Source: an uncultured Collinsella sp. (lineage in GTDB: Bacteria; Actinomycetota; Coriobacteriia; Coriobacteriales; Coriobacteriaceae). Taken from it: 64,000 nucleotides of DNA. A model generated the notes under the pieces. That model ran no database searches and was not told where the DNA came from. It saw nothing but the letters and a program-made list of their open reading frames with translations. Position numbers and translations under genes: made by a program. This document shows, in pieces, positions 24,847 to 32,643 of this stretch (position 1 is the first letter of the stretch; each line of letters opens with the position of its first letter). Location: assembly GCA_900552685.1 (NCBI GenBank), contig USAJ01000007.1, positions 4,543 through 68,542 on the forward strand, read 5' to 3'.

Positions 24847-25104
24847 CTACCGGCTGCGTTTGATGTGCAGGCCAAGGCCGATGGCGCTAGCGCCTGCCGT
24901 GGCGATTCCTGCTGCCAGGAGCTGTCGCGTGTCGCTCGTTTGCGCGAGGGGTTCATGTTGGCCACTGCGTTCGAGTTCCGATAGATCGACAGTTACCTGC
25001 GTGGCAGCCTGCGCCTGCTCTTGTTGGGCAAAGGCGGCGATCGGGGCAAACGTTGCAACGCCGATGATGACGGCAAGGACAATTGCCTTAGGCCGTGTGC
25101 GCAC
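24847..25104 (-). CDS. Small exported protein with C-terminal membrane anchor
   Basis: An 85-residue protein. It has an N-terminal signal sequence (RTRPKAIVLAVIIGVATFAPIA) cleaved near AFAQQE, and a Gln/Ala/Thr-rich short mature domain. A C-terminal helix (LLAAGIATAGASAIGLGLHI) ends in KRSR, like an anchor with a positive stop. The start appears to be GTG at 25104, inside the last codons of the preceding gene (17-bp overlap) with only a weak ribosome binding site, so translational coupling is likely. No family was recognised. It lies between the 199-residue and 470-residue exported proteins and is probably part of the same operon. Confidence 0.6.
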   Translation of the reverse strand: MRTRPKAIVLAVIIGVATFAPIAAFAQQEQAQAATQVTVDLSELERSGQHEPLAQTSDTRQLLAAGIATAGASAIGLGLHIKRSR

Positions 25105-25687
25105 CGGGCTCGACCGTCCACGTAATGGTTGCGACCTGGTCGCCCGTGCCGGTCACATGGAAGATGTCTCGCGTGACGCGGGCGACAGTGCCGCTCGTCT
25201 TAAGCTTAATCTTGTCCGTACCATCGGCGATGCCCTGGTAGCCCATGTCGAAGGATGCATTTTTGGAAAGGTCGAGGCCCGCTTCCTGCGTCGCGGCGTG
25301 GGCGTCTTGGAGTGCCTTGTCTGGGCCGACCTTAAAATCGATGGAGTTCTGGGCGGTCCCCGTCTTGGCGTCGGCGACGATGCTCCAGGACTTCTGGGCG
25401 GCAATCTTCATGTTGGTAACGTGGATGCCATAGGCCGAAAGATTGTCGATGGTGGTTGTATTCTCGGAAGGGCCCTGGAGCGTGCCGTCTGCCTTAGCGA
25501 CGAACGGAATGACGGTCGGGGCTTTGAACTTGATGTTGTCGATTTCGGTCCTGATGGTCACGTTGGTGGTTCCAGTGCGTCCCTCCGCCAGGGCGGTGGT
25601 CGGCGCGGCGCCCATTGCGAGTGCGAGCGCCAGCCCTGCGCCCACGACGAGCACCCTGGCCCCATTCAAGTTCCTGGTGATGTCCAT
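25088..25687 (-). CDS. Exported surface protein of unknown family
   Basis: A 199-residue protein. A typical signal peptide (RVLVVGAGLALALAMGAAPTTALAEG) is followed by a beta-rich mature domain with NVTIRTEIDNIKFKAP, VIPFVAKADGTL, IDNLSAYGIHVTNMKI and a closing VATITWTVEPG. This style recalls extracellular WxL-like or pilus-associated beta domains, but the sequence is not diagnostic. AAAGGAAC precedes the ATG. The 88-bp leader contains the hairpin TCACGGA-CCGTT-TCCGTGA at 25707-25725. It overlaps the following small membrane protein gene by 17 bp. Confidence 0.7.
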   Translation of the reverse strand: MDITRNLNGARVLVVGAGLALALAMGAAPTTALAEGRTGTTNVTIRTEIDNIKFKAPTVIPFVAKADGTLQGPSENTTTIDNLSAYGIHVTNMKIAAQKSWSIVADAKTGTAQNSIDFKVGPDKALQDAHAATQEAGLDLSKNASFDMGYQGIADGTDKIKLKTSGTVARVTRDIFHVTGTGDQVATITWTVEPGAHTA

Positions 25688-25775
25688 AATCGTTCCTTTC
25701 TATTCGTCACGGACCGTTTCCGTGAGGGTTAGACGAAAGCGGCACGGGTGCGCATTTTCATAACAGGTGGCAGGT

Positions 25776-26285
25776 CTAGTCTTCTGTCTGCGCAACTCGC
25801 ACCTTGACGCGCGTGGGATTGCCATGGACGTCGTAGGTCTTGGCGTCGAGCGCTTGAATCTCGATATACGCCTCGCCTTCTTTGATGTCGCCTGCAGGGC
25901 AGGTCTCAACGGTCTTGCCGGTCTCGACCACGCCCGATTCATAGATGGTCTCGTCGTTTTGGATCACGCGGAAACGCTGGGGAAACTTGTTATCCTGGAC
26001 GTTTTGCACGTTGATGCGCAGCTTGCCGCCTTTTTGTAGCTGGGCGACCGGTGCGACCGAGATCGTCATCATGTTGTCGCGGACGATGGCATCGAGCTCG
26101 TCCTGGATTTCCTGACGCGACTTACCCTCTGCCGCTGTGACCGAGGCACCCGTCTCGGCGACAGGCTTTGACTGCCAAGCGTAAAGGCCGACGGCGATAA
26201 GGGCGCAGGCGATGGCCAAACAGACGGCGCCGAGCCTTTTTCGATGTTTTGACCCTAGGGGGCTCGACTGCTTCCTTACGCTCAT
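25776..26285 (-). CDS. Membrane-anchored extracytoplasmic protein of unknown function
   Basis: A 169-residue protein with a basic N-terminus (VRKQSSPLGSKHRKR) and one transmembrane helix (about 18-36, LGAVCLAIACALIAVGLYAW). An outside domain is rich in beta strands (MTISVAPVAQLQKGGKLRIN, FRVIQNDETIYESGVVETGKTVETC, YIEIQALDAKTYDVHGNP). It begins inside the last codons of the 98-residue gene upstream (4-bp overlap). AAGGATG precedes the ATG. The context suggests assembly with or support of the exported proteins downstream, but no named domain was found. Confidence 0.65.
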   Translation of the reverse strand: MSVRKQSSPLGSKHRKRLGAVCLAIACALIAVGLYAWQSKPVAETGASVTAAEGKSRQEIQDELDAIVRDNMMTISVAPVAQLQKGGKLRINVQNVQDNKFPQRFRVIQNDETIYESGVVETGKTVETCPAGDIKEGEAYIEIQALDAKTYDVHGNPTRVKVRVAQTED

Positions 26286-26578
26286 GCGGCATCCTTAGTG
26301 GTATAGACGCGCGCGAACGTGGACGGATCGGCGCCAAAGAGCATGTGGAGCATGAGGCGTCGCGAGTAGATGAGCTCGTCGAAGTTTGGGTCGAGTTTGA
26401 TGTCGTGGATGTGGGCGATGTGGTGGGCGAGTGTCGAAAACGATTCGGGATCGCAAATCACGTCGGTGGTGACGTGATAGACAGCCGCATCGGGAAATGC
26501 CTCCTCATCGAAGGGCAGAAGATATGGGTCATCGTCAACTTCGATGGCGATGCCGTACTGGGGCCAGTAATATGCCAT
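26282..26578 (-). CDS. Small hypothetical protein at the head of the exported-protein cluster
   Basis: A 98-residue soluble protein with no signal peptide. It has an aromatic N-terminus (YYWPQYGIAIEVDDDP), an HHIAHIHDIKLDPNFDELIYSRRLMLHM segment in two parts, and an FARVYTTKDAA end. The GIAIEVD phrase faintly resembles the core strand of restriction-like nucleases, but the fold is too short to be sure. GGGAGG sits 5 bp before the ATG. It overlaps the next gene by 4 bp and so is the first member of that operon. I assign no function. Confidence 0.6.
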   Translation of the reverse strand: MAYYWPQYGIAIEVDDDPYLLPFDEEAFPDAAVYHVTTDVICDPESFSTLAHHIAHIHDIKLDPNFDELIYSRRLMLHMLFGADPSTFARVYTTKDAA

Positions 26579-26923
26579 GGGAACCTCCCTGTTTTTGGGC
26601 CAAACCTTCTATTGGTTTTGGCTGTCGATGCCGACCGTATCAGCCACAACTTGACCAATTTCTGACCAAATGCTTGACGGGTTTACATCGCCGCAGGTGA
26701 GAGACGCTAAAAAATATCTCAAGTTTTTTCGAGCGCCAATTGTGTGCGTGGCTGCGATGGAAAGGAGCGCGTTAAATAGAGCGCCTGCCGAGAAAACGCC
26801 GCCGCTCGCCGAATTGCGCAAACGTAAAATTCGCCAATTATGGAGACGGTCTCAGTCACGTCGACGAAACGATGCGGTAACATCTCCCTGCAAACACTGT
26901 AGTTAACTAAAGGGGGAGTTCGC
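26579..26923. promoter_or_regulatory. Divergent intergenic region (345 bp) with spaced direct repeats
   Basis: It lies between the minus-strand exported-protein operon and the plus-strand lactate oxidation operon. Contents: an imperfect hairpin (GGCCAAACC / GGTTTTGGC, about 26599-26625); three spaced repeats TTGACCA, CTGACCA and TTGACGG at about 26651, 26662 and 26674; and the palindrome TAGTTAACTA at 26900-26909 just before the lctD-like RBS. No convincing gene was found. Confidence 0.4.
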
Positions 26924-28525
26924 GTGTCTGCAGCCATCAAACCCTTCGGCGACGAGTTCGAAGAATATGGTCGCGATGAATCTCGCACATCGGGCGAGGC
27001 GTCGAGCATCTCGTTTCCGACAACGGAGGACGAAGTCCGCGCCATTCTGCGAAAGCTCCATGCCGAGCATGTTCCAATAACGGTCCAGGGTGCTCGGACC
27101 GGTCTGGCTGCCGGCGCCGTGCCTCACGGCGGGCATATCCTCAACACTTCTCGTATGAATCGCTACCTGGGTCTTCGCCGCGACGAGCGAGGCCGTTTTC
27201 TGCTGCGCGTGGAGCCGGGCGTCGTGCTTTCGGAGTTGCGCAAGCAACTGGGTAAGAAGGCATTGCCGACCGCTGACTGGGATCAGGTATCGCTTGAGGC
27301 CTATGAGGAGTTCCAGGCAGCTCCTGAGCAGTTCTTCCCCACCGATCCCACCGAGGCGTCTGCCTGCCTGGGCGGCATGGCGGCGTGCAATGCCTCCGGT
27401 GCCCGCAGTTACGCCTACGGCCCCATGCGCCCGCACGTTACGGGGCTTCACGTGGCACTGGCGGACGGCGACCTGCTTGAGCTTCATCGAGGTCAGGCGC
27501 ACGCTGACGCACGCCACTTGTCGCTCGTGACAGCGGAAGGCCGCGCGCTCGAGCTGGATCTTCCTGGCTATACCATGCCCAAGACCAAAAACGCGTCGGG
27601 TTATTTCGTTTCGGACGATATGGACGCCATCGATCTTTTCATCGGTGCGTGCGGCACACTCGGCGTCATTACCGAGCTCGAGATCGCCCTGCAGGCGGCA
27701 CCTTCGGTCGTATGGGGCGTGAGCTGCTTTTTCGACAGCGAGGACAAGGCGGTTTCCTTTACCGATTCCGTGCGCCCCGTGCTGTCCCATGCCGCCGCTA
27801 TTGAGTATTTCGATGCCGGCGCCTTGGATATCCTTCGCCGCCAGCGCGAGCAGTCGACCGCGTTTGTCTCGCTGCCGGCACTCGACGATGAGGCAAAGGT
27901 CTGTGTTTACGTGGAACTCGACTGCGACGACGAGGCGCAAGCGACCGAGGAGCTGTACCACCTGGGATGGGTTTTGGAGCTTGCGGGCGGCCGCGACGAC
28001 GCGACCTGGGTTGCACGCACCGAGGTCGATCGCGAATGCCAGCGGTTCTTCCGCCACGCCGTTCCCGAGAGCGTCAACATGCTCATCGACGAGCGTCGCC
28101 GCACCGACCCCACCATTACCAAGCTGGGGTCGGATATGTCGGTGCCCAATGCGCGCCTGGCCGATGTCGTTGCCCTCTATCGCCGCACGCTGGCCGAAAG
28201 CGGGCTTGAGTCTGCCGCCTGGGGACATATCGGCAACAACCATCTGCATGTGAATATCCTGCCGCGCGATGCGCGGGACTACCGTCGCGGCGGTGAGCTG
28301 TTTGCCCAGTGGGCTGCGGAGGTAACGGCTATGGGCGGCGCCGTCTCTGCCGAGCACGGCGTCGGCAAGATCAAAGCGGGCTTTTTGGAGACGATGTACG
28401 GCCACGAGGCCATGGTCGAATCGGCTCGACTCAAGCTGCAGCTCGATCCTGCCGGGCAGCTGGGTCGTGGCAACCTGTTTTCGGAGAAGCTCTTGGATGA
28501 ACTCGTCCAGAAAGGGGGCGCGTGA
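26924..28525 (+). CDS. FAD-linked lactate/2-hydroxyacid dehydrogenase (GlcD/LctD type)
   Basis: A 533-residue VAO-family flavoprotein. The FAD-binding half has VPITVQGARTGLAAGAVP (about 50-67) and FPTDPTEASACLGGMAACNASGAR in two adjacent pieces (about 140-163), with the GTLGVITELEI strand. The C-terminal half has the metal-binding GHIGNNHLHVNILP and SAEHGVGKIKAGF motifs of D-lactate and glycolate dehydrogenases. The start is GTG with AGGGGGAG upstream. EtfB and ferredoxin-fused EtfA genes follow, the gene set of the electron-confurcating lactate dehydrogenase LctBCD of Acetobacterium woodii. That complex oxidises lactate with NAD+ by spending reduced ferredoxin. Lactate as substrate is inferred from this context. 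Confidence 0.85.
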   Translation: MSAAIKPFGDEFEEYGRDESRTSGEASSISFPTTEDEVRAILRKLHAEHVPITVQGARTGLAAGAVPHGGHILNTSRMNRYLGLRRDERGRFLLRVEPGVVLSELRKQLGKKALPTADWDQVSLEAYEEFQAAPEQFFPTDPTEASACLGGMAACNASGARSYAYGPMRPHVTGLHVALADGDLLELHRGQAHADARHLSLVTAEGRALELDLPGYTMPKTKNASGYFVSDDMDAIDLFIGACGTLGVITELEIALQAAPSVVWGVSCFFDSEDKAVSFTDSVRPVLSHAAAIEYFDAGALDILRRQREQSTAFVSLPALDDEAKVCVYVELDCDDEAQATEELYHLGWVLELAGGRDDATWVARTEVDRECQRFFRHAVPESVNMLIDERRRTDPTITKLGSDMSVPNARLADVVALYRRTLAESGLESAAWGHIGNNHLHVNILPRDARDYRRGGELFAQWAAEVTAMGGAVSAEHGVGKIKAGFLETMYGHEAMVESARLKLQLDPAGQLGRGNLFSEKLLDELVQKGGA

Positions 28526-28527
28526 AG

Positions 28528-29343
28528 ATGAGTGATTTCCATATGGTGGTGTGCGTCAAGGCGGTGCCGGGAAGCACCGAGGTCAAGATGGACCCCAAAA
28601 CCAATACCATCGTGCGCGATGGCAAGCAGGCGGTCATTAATCCCTTCGATGCAAGTGCCCTCGAATGTGCGTTGGCGCTCAAGGACGACTTTATCGGCTT
28701 TGGCATGGATGTGCACGTGACGGTGGTATCGATGGGTATCCCTGCAACCGAATTGCTACTGCGCGACTGCATCGCCCGCGGCGCCGACGATGCATTGCTG
28801 CTCACCGACCGTGCTTTTGCGGGCGCGGACACGTTGGCGACCACCTATGCTCTCAAATGCGGCATCGAGGCGCTCGACGAGGACTTCGACCTGCTCATCT
28901 GCGGCAAGATGGCGGTGGATGGCGATACTGCCCAGATTGGCCCCGAACTGGCCGGCGCCTTCGAGATTCCCTGCGTGACCGATGTGAGCTGCGTACAGAG
29001 CGCGGGCTTTACGACGTGCGGCTCGCTGGCGCTTGTCCACGGCTGTGACGCCGGCGAGGAGACGGTCTATCTGGAGATGCCGTGCGCGATGACGACCGCC
29101 AAGGAGATCGGCCAGCTGCGCATGCCGAGCATCGCCGGCATTCGCGCGGCCGAAGATGCGGATGTGCGGGTGGTCAGTGCTGCCGATGTGTATGCCGACC
29201 CTTTGCGCTGCGGCCTTACCGGATCGCCGACGCAGGTCGTGCGCTCGTTTGTGCTCGACCGTGACCAAACGTGCGAGGCCATCGAGGGCACGCCGGTCGA
29301 ACAGGCGGCAAAGCTTGCCAAGATTATCGAGGGGATGGCTTAG
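28528..29343 (+). CDS. etfB: Electron transfer flavoprotein subunit beta
   Basis: A 271-residue EtfB. It opens with MVVCVKAVPGSTEVKMD, then NPFDASALECALALKD, the FAD/AMP-binding GKMAVDGDTAQIGPELA (about 127-143) and the AMTTAKEIGQLRMPS loop, all in family order. The ATG at 28528 gives better spacing to AAAGGGGG than the GTG at 28522. It begins 2 bp after the stop of the dehydrogenase gene and ends immediately before etfA. In the bifurcating group this subunit carries the NAD-reactive FAD, so with its partner it should link the dehydrogenase flavin to NAD+ and ferredoxin. Confidence 0.92.
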   Translation: MSDFHMVVCVKAVPGSTEVKMDPKTNTIVRDGKQAVINPFDASALECALALKDDFIGFGMDVHVTVVSMGIPATELLLRDCIARGADDALLLTDRAFAGADTLATTYALKCGIEALDEDFDLLICGKMAVDGDTAQIGPELAGAFEIPCVTDVSCVQSAGFTTCGSLALVHGCDAGEETVYLEMPCAMTTAKEIGQLRMPSIAGIRAAEDADVRVVSAADVYADPLRCGLTGSPTQVVRSFVLDRDQTCEAIEGTPVEQAAKLAKIIEGMA

Positions 29344-30549
29344 ATGAGCGGACTGATAATCGATAGCGAGGCATGCGTTGGCTGTGGCCGCTGCGTTCGC
29401 GCCTGTGCCTCGGGTGGCATTGTGGTGGAGGGCGAGCGCCCCAACCGCTGCGCCCATGTGACCGACGGCTGCATCTTGTGCGGCGGGTGCGTCGACGCCT
29501 GTCCCGTCAACGCCATTTCGATCGAGCGCGACGAGGCCGCCGGCGCGGTTGACCTCGATGCGTATCGAGACATTTGGGTATTCGTTCAGACCGACGAGCA
29601 CGATGACGTGGCCCCGGTGGCCTACGAGCTCATGGGCAAGGGCCGCGAGCTTGCCGATGCACGCGGCTGTCGCCTGGTGGCGCTGGTCGGCATGGGCCCC
29701 GAGGGCTCGCTTGAGGACCTGGGGCATCTGGTTTGCGCCGGTGCGGACGAAGTTCTGGTCTGTCGTGACGAGCGCCTGCGTCAGAACGACGCGGAGGTCT
29801 ATGCTCGCCTCATCTGCGATTTGGTAACCGAGCGCAAGCCCGAAGCCATTCTGTACGGTGCGACCGCTTTTGGCCGCGAGCTGGCGCCTGGCGTTGCCGT
29901 GCGCCTGCGGACGGGCCTTACGGCCGACTGCACCGTGCTTTCGATGGATACGGAGACGGGCCTGCTGCAACAGACGCGTCCGGCGTTTGGCGGCAACTTG
30001 ATGGCCACCATTATCTGCCCCAACCACCGTCCCCAGATGGCAACGGTGCGCCCCGGCATCTTTAAGGCGCCCGACTTTGACTATAGCCGCTCCGGAACGA
30101 TTACCCAGGTATTACTTGCGGAAGACGCCAAGGCTCGTGTCGAGATTTCGATTCCCGCCGAGGAATGGGGCCAGCAGGCTTCGATTGCCGATGCCGAGCG
30201 TCTAGTTGTTGTGGGTCGCGGTATTGGCTCCAAGAAAAACCTACCCTTGATGCGAAAGCTCGCCGAAGTCCTGGGTGCCGAGCTCGGCTGCACGCGACCC
30301 GTCGTGGAGGCGGGCTGGCTGGAGTATCGCCACCAGATTGGCCAGACGGGCGTGTCGGTTTCGCCTAAGCTCCTTGTGAGCATCGGCGTTTCGGGTGCCA
30401 TCCAGCATCTTGCCGGCATCGGCGGTGCGGAGTGCATCATCGCCGTCAACGAGGACCCAGATGCCCCCATCTTCGGCGTCGCCCAGTACAAGGTCGTCGG
30501 CGACGCCGTCGAGGTCGTTGAGGAGCTGCTGGCCCAGCTTGAGTGCTAG
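29344..30549 (+). CDS. etfA: Electron transfer flavoprotein subunit alpha with N-terminal ferredoxin domain
   Basis: A 401-residue EtfA. Residues 1-60 form a 2x[4Fe-4S] ferredoxin-like domain (CVGCGRCVRAC and CILCGGCVDACPVN). The EtfA part follows, with IWVFVQTDEHDDVAPVAYEL, AILYGATAFGRELAP and the FAD domain signature VVVGRGIGSKKNLPL, then GQTGVSVSPKLLVSIGVSG. The ferredoxin extension is seen in the LctC-type subunit of confurcating lactate dehydrogenases and not in the fatty-acid oxidation EtfA. The start abuts the etfB stop. The stop TAG shares CTAG with the stop of the convergent HD-domain gene. Confidence 0.92.
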   Translation: MSGLIIDSEACVGCGRCVRACASGGIVVEGERPNRCAHVTDGCILCGGCVDACPVNAISIERDEAAGAVDLDAYRDIWVFVQTDEHDDVAPVAYELMGKGRELADARGCRLVALVGMGPEGSLEDLGHLVCAGADEVLVCRDERLRQNDAEVYARLICDLVTERKPEAILYGATAFGRELAPGVAVRLRTGLTADCTVLSMDTETGLLQQTRPAFGGNLMATIICPNHRPQMATVRPGIFKAPDFDYSRSGTITQVLLAEDAKARVEISIPAEEWGQQASIADAERLVVVGRGIGSKKNLPLMRKLAEVLGAELGCTRPVVEAGWLEYRHQIGQTGVSVSPKLLVSIGVSGAIQHLAGIGGAECIIAVNEDPDAPIFGVAQYKVVGDAVEVVEELLAQLEC

Positions 30550-31358
30550 GCACTTGCCAGCCAGCTGCGCAGCTCGTCCTTTAGGCGCTCCCAGGTCGCT
30601 TGCGTGGCGGAATCGGTGAAGGGGCGCGTGATACCAAAGGGCGCGTCGAGCAGGCGGTAGATATCGCCCTGCTCGCGCGCCAGCGCGCGGCTTGCCGGAT
30701 AGACAAGCTCAAACATAAAGCAGATAAGCCCCACCAAGTAGTCCGCGGGCTCATTGCGCTCATCGCGCGTGACGCAGCGGTGCTCGTCAAAGGCGGCCAG
30801 CGTCGGTGCCGAGAAGTGGCTGGCAAGAAACGCGTCCTCATTCACTTTGAGGATGGTGTCGACGGTACTGTCGGCGATGGTGCGCATGATGTCGATCTTG
30901 TCGCCATCGCGCACGATATCGCAGAAGCGCCGCGTGCGCTCGCCGAGCTGCGCGGGCAGACGGAAATTGCTGTGATAGGCAATGCTCGCTCGAATGAGTT
31001 CGTCTTCTACCGGATCATCGATAAAGTCGCGGATACTTGTTGCCGCGGGCGCATCTGCAGGTGTTTTGCCAAAGAGGACCTCGACGCCCAACGCCGCATG
31101 GCTCACGCTTTCGGCATCCTTAAACGTATCCCAGCGTCGCAGCTGCTCAAAGCGGCCCATATCGTGCAACAGCCCACAAAGCCACGCCAGATCAATGTCC
31201 TGCGGTGACCAGCCCTGTTCGCGTGCCACGGCATCGCATGCCTCGGCAACGTGGTACGTATGCTCGATTTTGAGCGCGATACGCGGATTGGCGGCATCGT
31301 AGGCATCGGTGTAGGTCTTGAAGGCCGCGGCAGCCCGCGTTCGATCGATAGCTGTCAT
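30546..31358 (-). CDS. HD-domain phosphohydrolase
   Basis: A 270-residue protein with an HD domain. The first histidine is in KIEHTYHVAEAC (about 32-40), the HD doublet is LLHDMGRFEQ (about 63-72), and the later SIAYHSNF and DGDKIDIMR complete the metal site. The family hydrolyses phosphomonoesters or phosphodiesters of nucleotides; the substrate is unknown. AGGAAG precedes the ATG. Its stop overlaps that of etfA by 4 bp in convergent orientation with no terminator visible between them, so opposing transcripts may interfere. Confidence 0.85.
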   Translation of the reverse strand: MTAIDRTRAAAAFKTYTDAYDAANPRIALKIEHTYHVAEACDAVAREQGWSPQDIDLAWLCGLLHDMGRFEQLRRWDTFKDAESVSHAALGVEVLFGKTPADAPAATSIRDFIDDPVEDELIRASIAYHSNFRLPAQLGERTRRFCDIVRDGDKIDIMRTIADSTVDTILKVNEDAFLASHFSAPTLAAFDEHRCVTRDERNEPADYLVGLICFMFELVYPASRALAREQGDIYRLLDAPFGITRPFTDSATQATWERLKDELRSWLASA

Positions 31359-31495
31359 AATGACTTCCTAAAAAGTTGTGTCTTTCTGTGTCTTTCGATC
31401 CGGTGGCAATTGTAGGTGAACTCGGTTGCCATCGGGCGATGGTTCTGCCGCGTCGTTGCATGCGGCTCGGAAATCTTGTCGGGACGAGGAACGCT

Positions 31496-32188
31496 ATGGT
31501 GCTCAAAATCGTTAAAACCGTCTGGCCGGTGATGCTTACCTATGTTGCGATAGCCGCGCCGTGCGGAATGATTATGGCGCAGACGGGAATGGAACCCTGG
31601 ATGGTTTTTGCTCTGAGCAGCACGTTCGTGACGGGCAGCGGGCAGTTTATGATCTGCAATCTGTGGCTGGCGGGTGTGCCTGCGGCGTCGATCGTCGCGA
31701 GCGTCGCCGCAATCTCCTCGCGCTTTGCGCTTTACTCGGCATCGATCGCACCGCATCTGAGGGGTGCCTCGAAGCGTCAGACGCTGGCTGTTGCCGCGAC
31801 GCTTACCGAGGAGGCATATGGCATCTCGCTTGCCAAGTTGGTTAAAGGGGAGGATTGGGGTCCGCTCGAGTCCTTTGTGCTCAACGTGATCCTCATCGCA
31901 ACATGGGGCGTTTCGTGTACGACGGGCGCCATCGTCGGCGCCGTTGTCGATGTTCCCACCGCTATTGCGGGTTTTGTCTGCACATCGCTCTTTATCTGCC
32001 TACTCTTTTCGCAGCGACTGTCGCGCGGCAATGCCGTAGCTGCCGGTTTGGCTGCGGTGTCCGTCGCCATATGCAAGTTCTTGGGGTGGACGAATATCGC
32101 CGTGCCGGCAAGTGTGCTCGTCGGCGTTGTCACGGCACTCGCGTGCGATGTCCTCGCCGAGGGAAGGGGCGCTCGCGATGCCCGTTAA
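31496..32188 (+). CDS. azlC: AzlC-family branched-chain amino acid export permease subunit
   Basis: A 230-residue membrane protein. The family signatures are APCGMIMAQTGMEPW, STFVTGSGQFMICNLWLAG and SSRFALYSASIAPHL (about 70-85), and a TLTEEAYGIS stretch; about five hydrophobic helices are visible. The ATG at 31496 has GAGGAA upstream. An earlier in-frame ATG at 31376 would add 40 unlike residues. AzlC with AzlD forms a two-component exporter of branched-chain amino acids or their analogues. It overlaps azlD by 11 bp. Confidence 0.88.
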   Translation: MVLKIVKTVWPVMLTYVAIAAPCGMIMAQTGMEPWMVFALSSTFVTGSGQFMICNLWLAGVPAASIVASVAAISSRFALYSASIAPHLRGASKRQTLAVAATLTEEAYGISLAKLVKGEDWGPLESFVLNVILIATWGVSCTTGAIVGAVVDVPTAIAGFVCTSLFICLLFSQRLSRGNAVAAGLAAVSVAICKFLGWTNIAVPASVLVGVVTALACDVLAEGRGARDAR

Positions 32189-32501
32189 TGAGTTTTTGGT
32201 CCTATGGCTGTCGTCATGGGCGGCCATCGCGTTTTTCCGCATTGCCCCGGCGTTTGCCTTGCGCGGGAGAACGCTGTCGCCCCGCGTTACCGAGGCCTTG
32301 GGTTATATTCCGCCTGCCGCCTTTGCGGCGCTGGTCGCCAACGATTTGATAAGCCCTGGCGCTTTCGACGCCGGCTTGTGGCAGGGCTTGATTCCCTGGA
32401 TTGCGGCCGCCGGCGTCGTGGCGGTGGCAATCAAGACAAAGTCGATGTTGTGGTGCTGCGTCTCGGGCATCGTGTTCTATATCGTTTTGAGCTTCATATA
32501 A
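32178..32501 (+). CDS. azlD: AzlD-family partner permease subunit
   Basis: A 107-residue membrane protein with three or four hydrophobic segments (FLVLWLSSWAAIAFFRIAPAF, YIPPAAFAALVANDLI, GLIPWIAAAGVVAVAIKTKS, MLWCCVSGIVFYIVLSFI). The PRVTEALGYIPPAAFAAL stretch fits AzlD. The ATG lies inside the azlC 3' end (11-bp overlap) with GAAGGGG upstream, so the two are coupled. It completes the AzlCD exporter. Confidence 0.85.
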   Translation: MPVNEFLVLWLSSWAAIAFFRIAPAFALRGRTLSPRVTEALGYIPPAAFAALVANDLISPGAFDAGLWQGLIPWIAAAGVVAVAIKTKSMLWCCVSGIVFYIVLSFI

Positions 32502-32643
32502 GAGCGGGGCACGTTTAGCGTCCCGGCACAACGAATCGAATTTCTCACCGAGCCGGTCTGCTTCTTCTGGTACCATGGTCAAACTTTACTGTAGCAAAGT
32601 ATGACGTGGGCTTTTGTTCTGCGTCAGCGGAAATGGGAGTTTC

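Noticed and set aside
26670..26906. 78-codon plus-strand frame before the lactate operon
   Set aside because: Basic, low-similarity sequence without a ribosome binding site, in a divergent promoter region.
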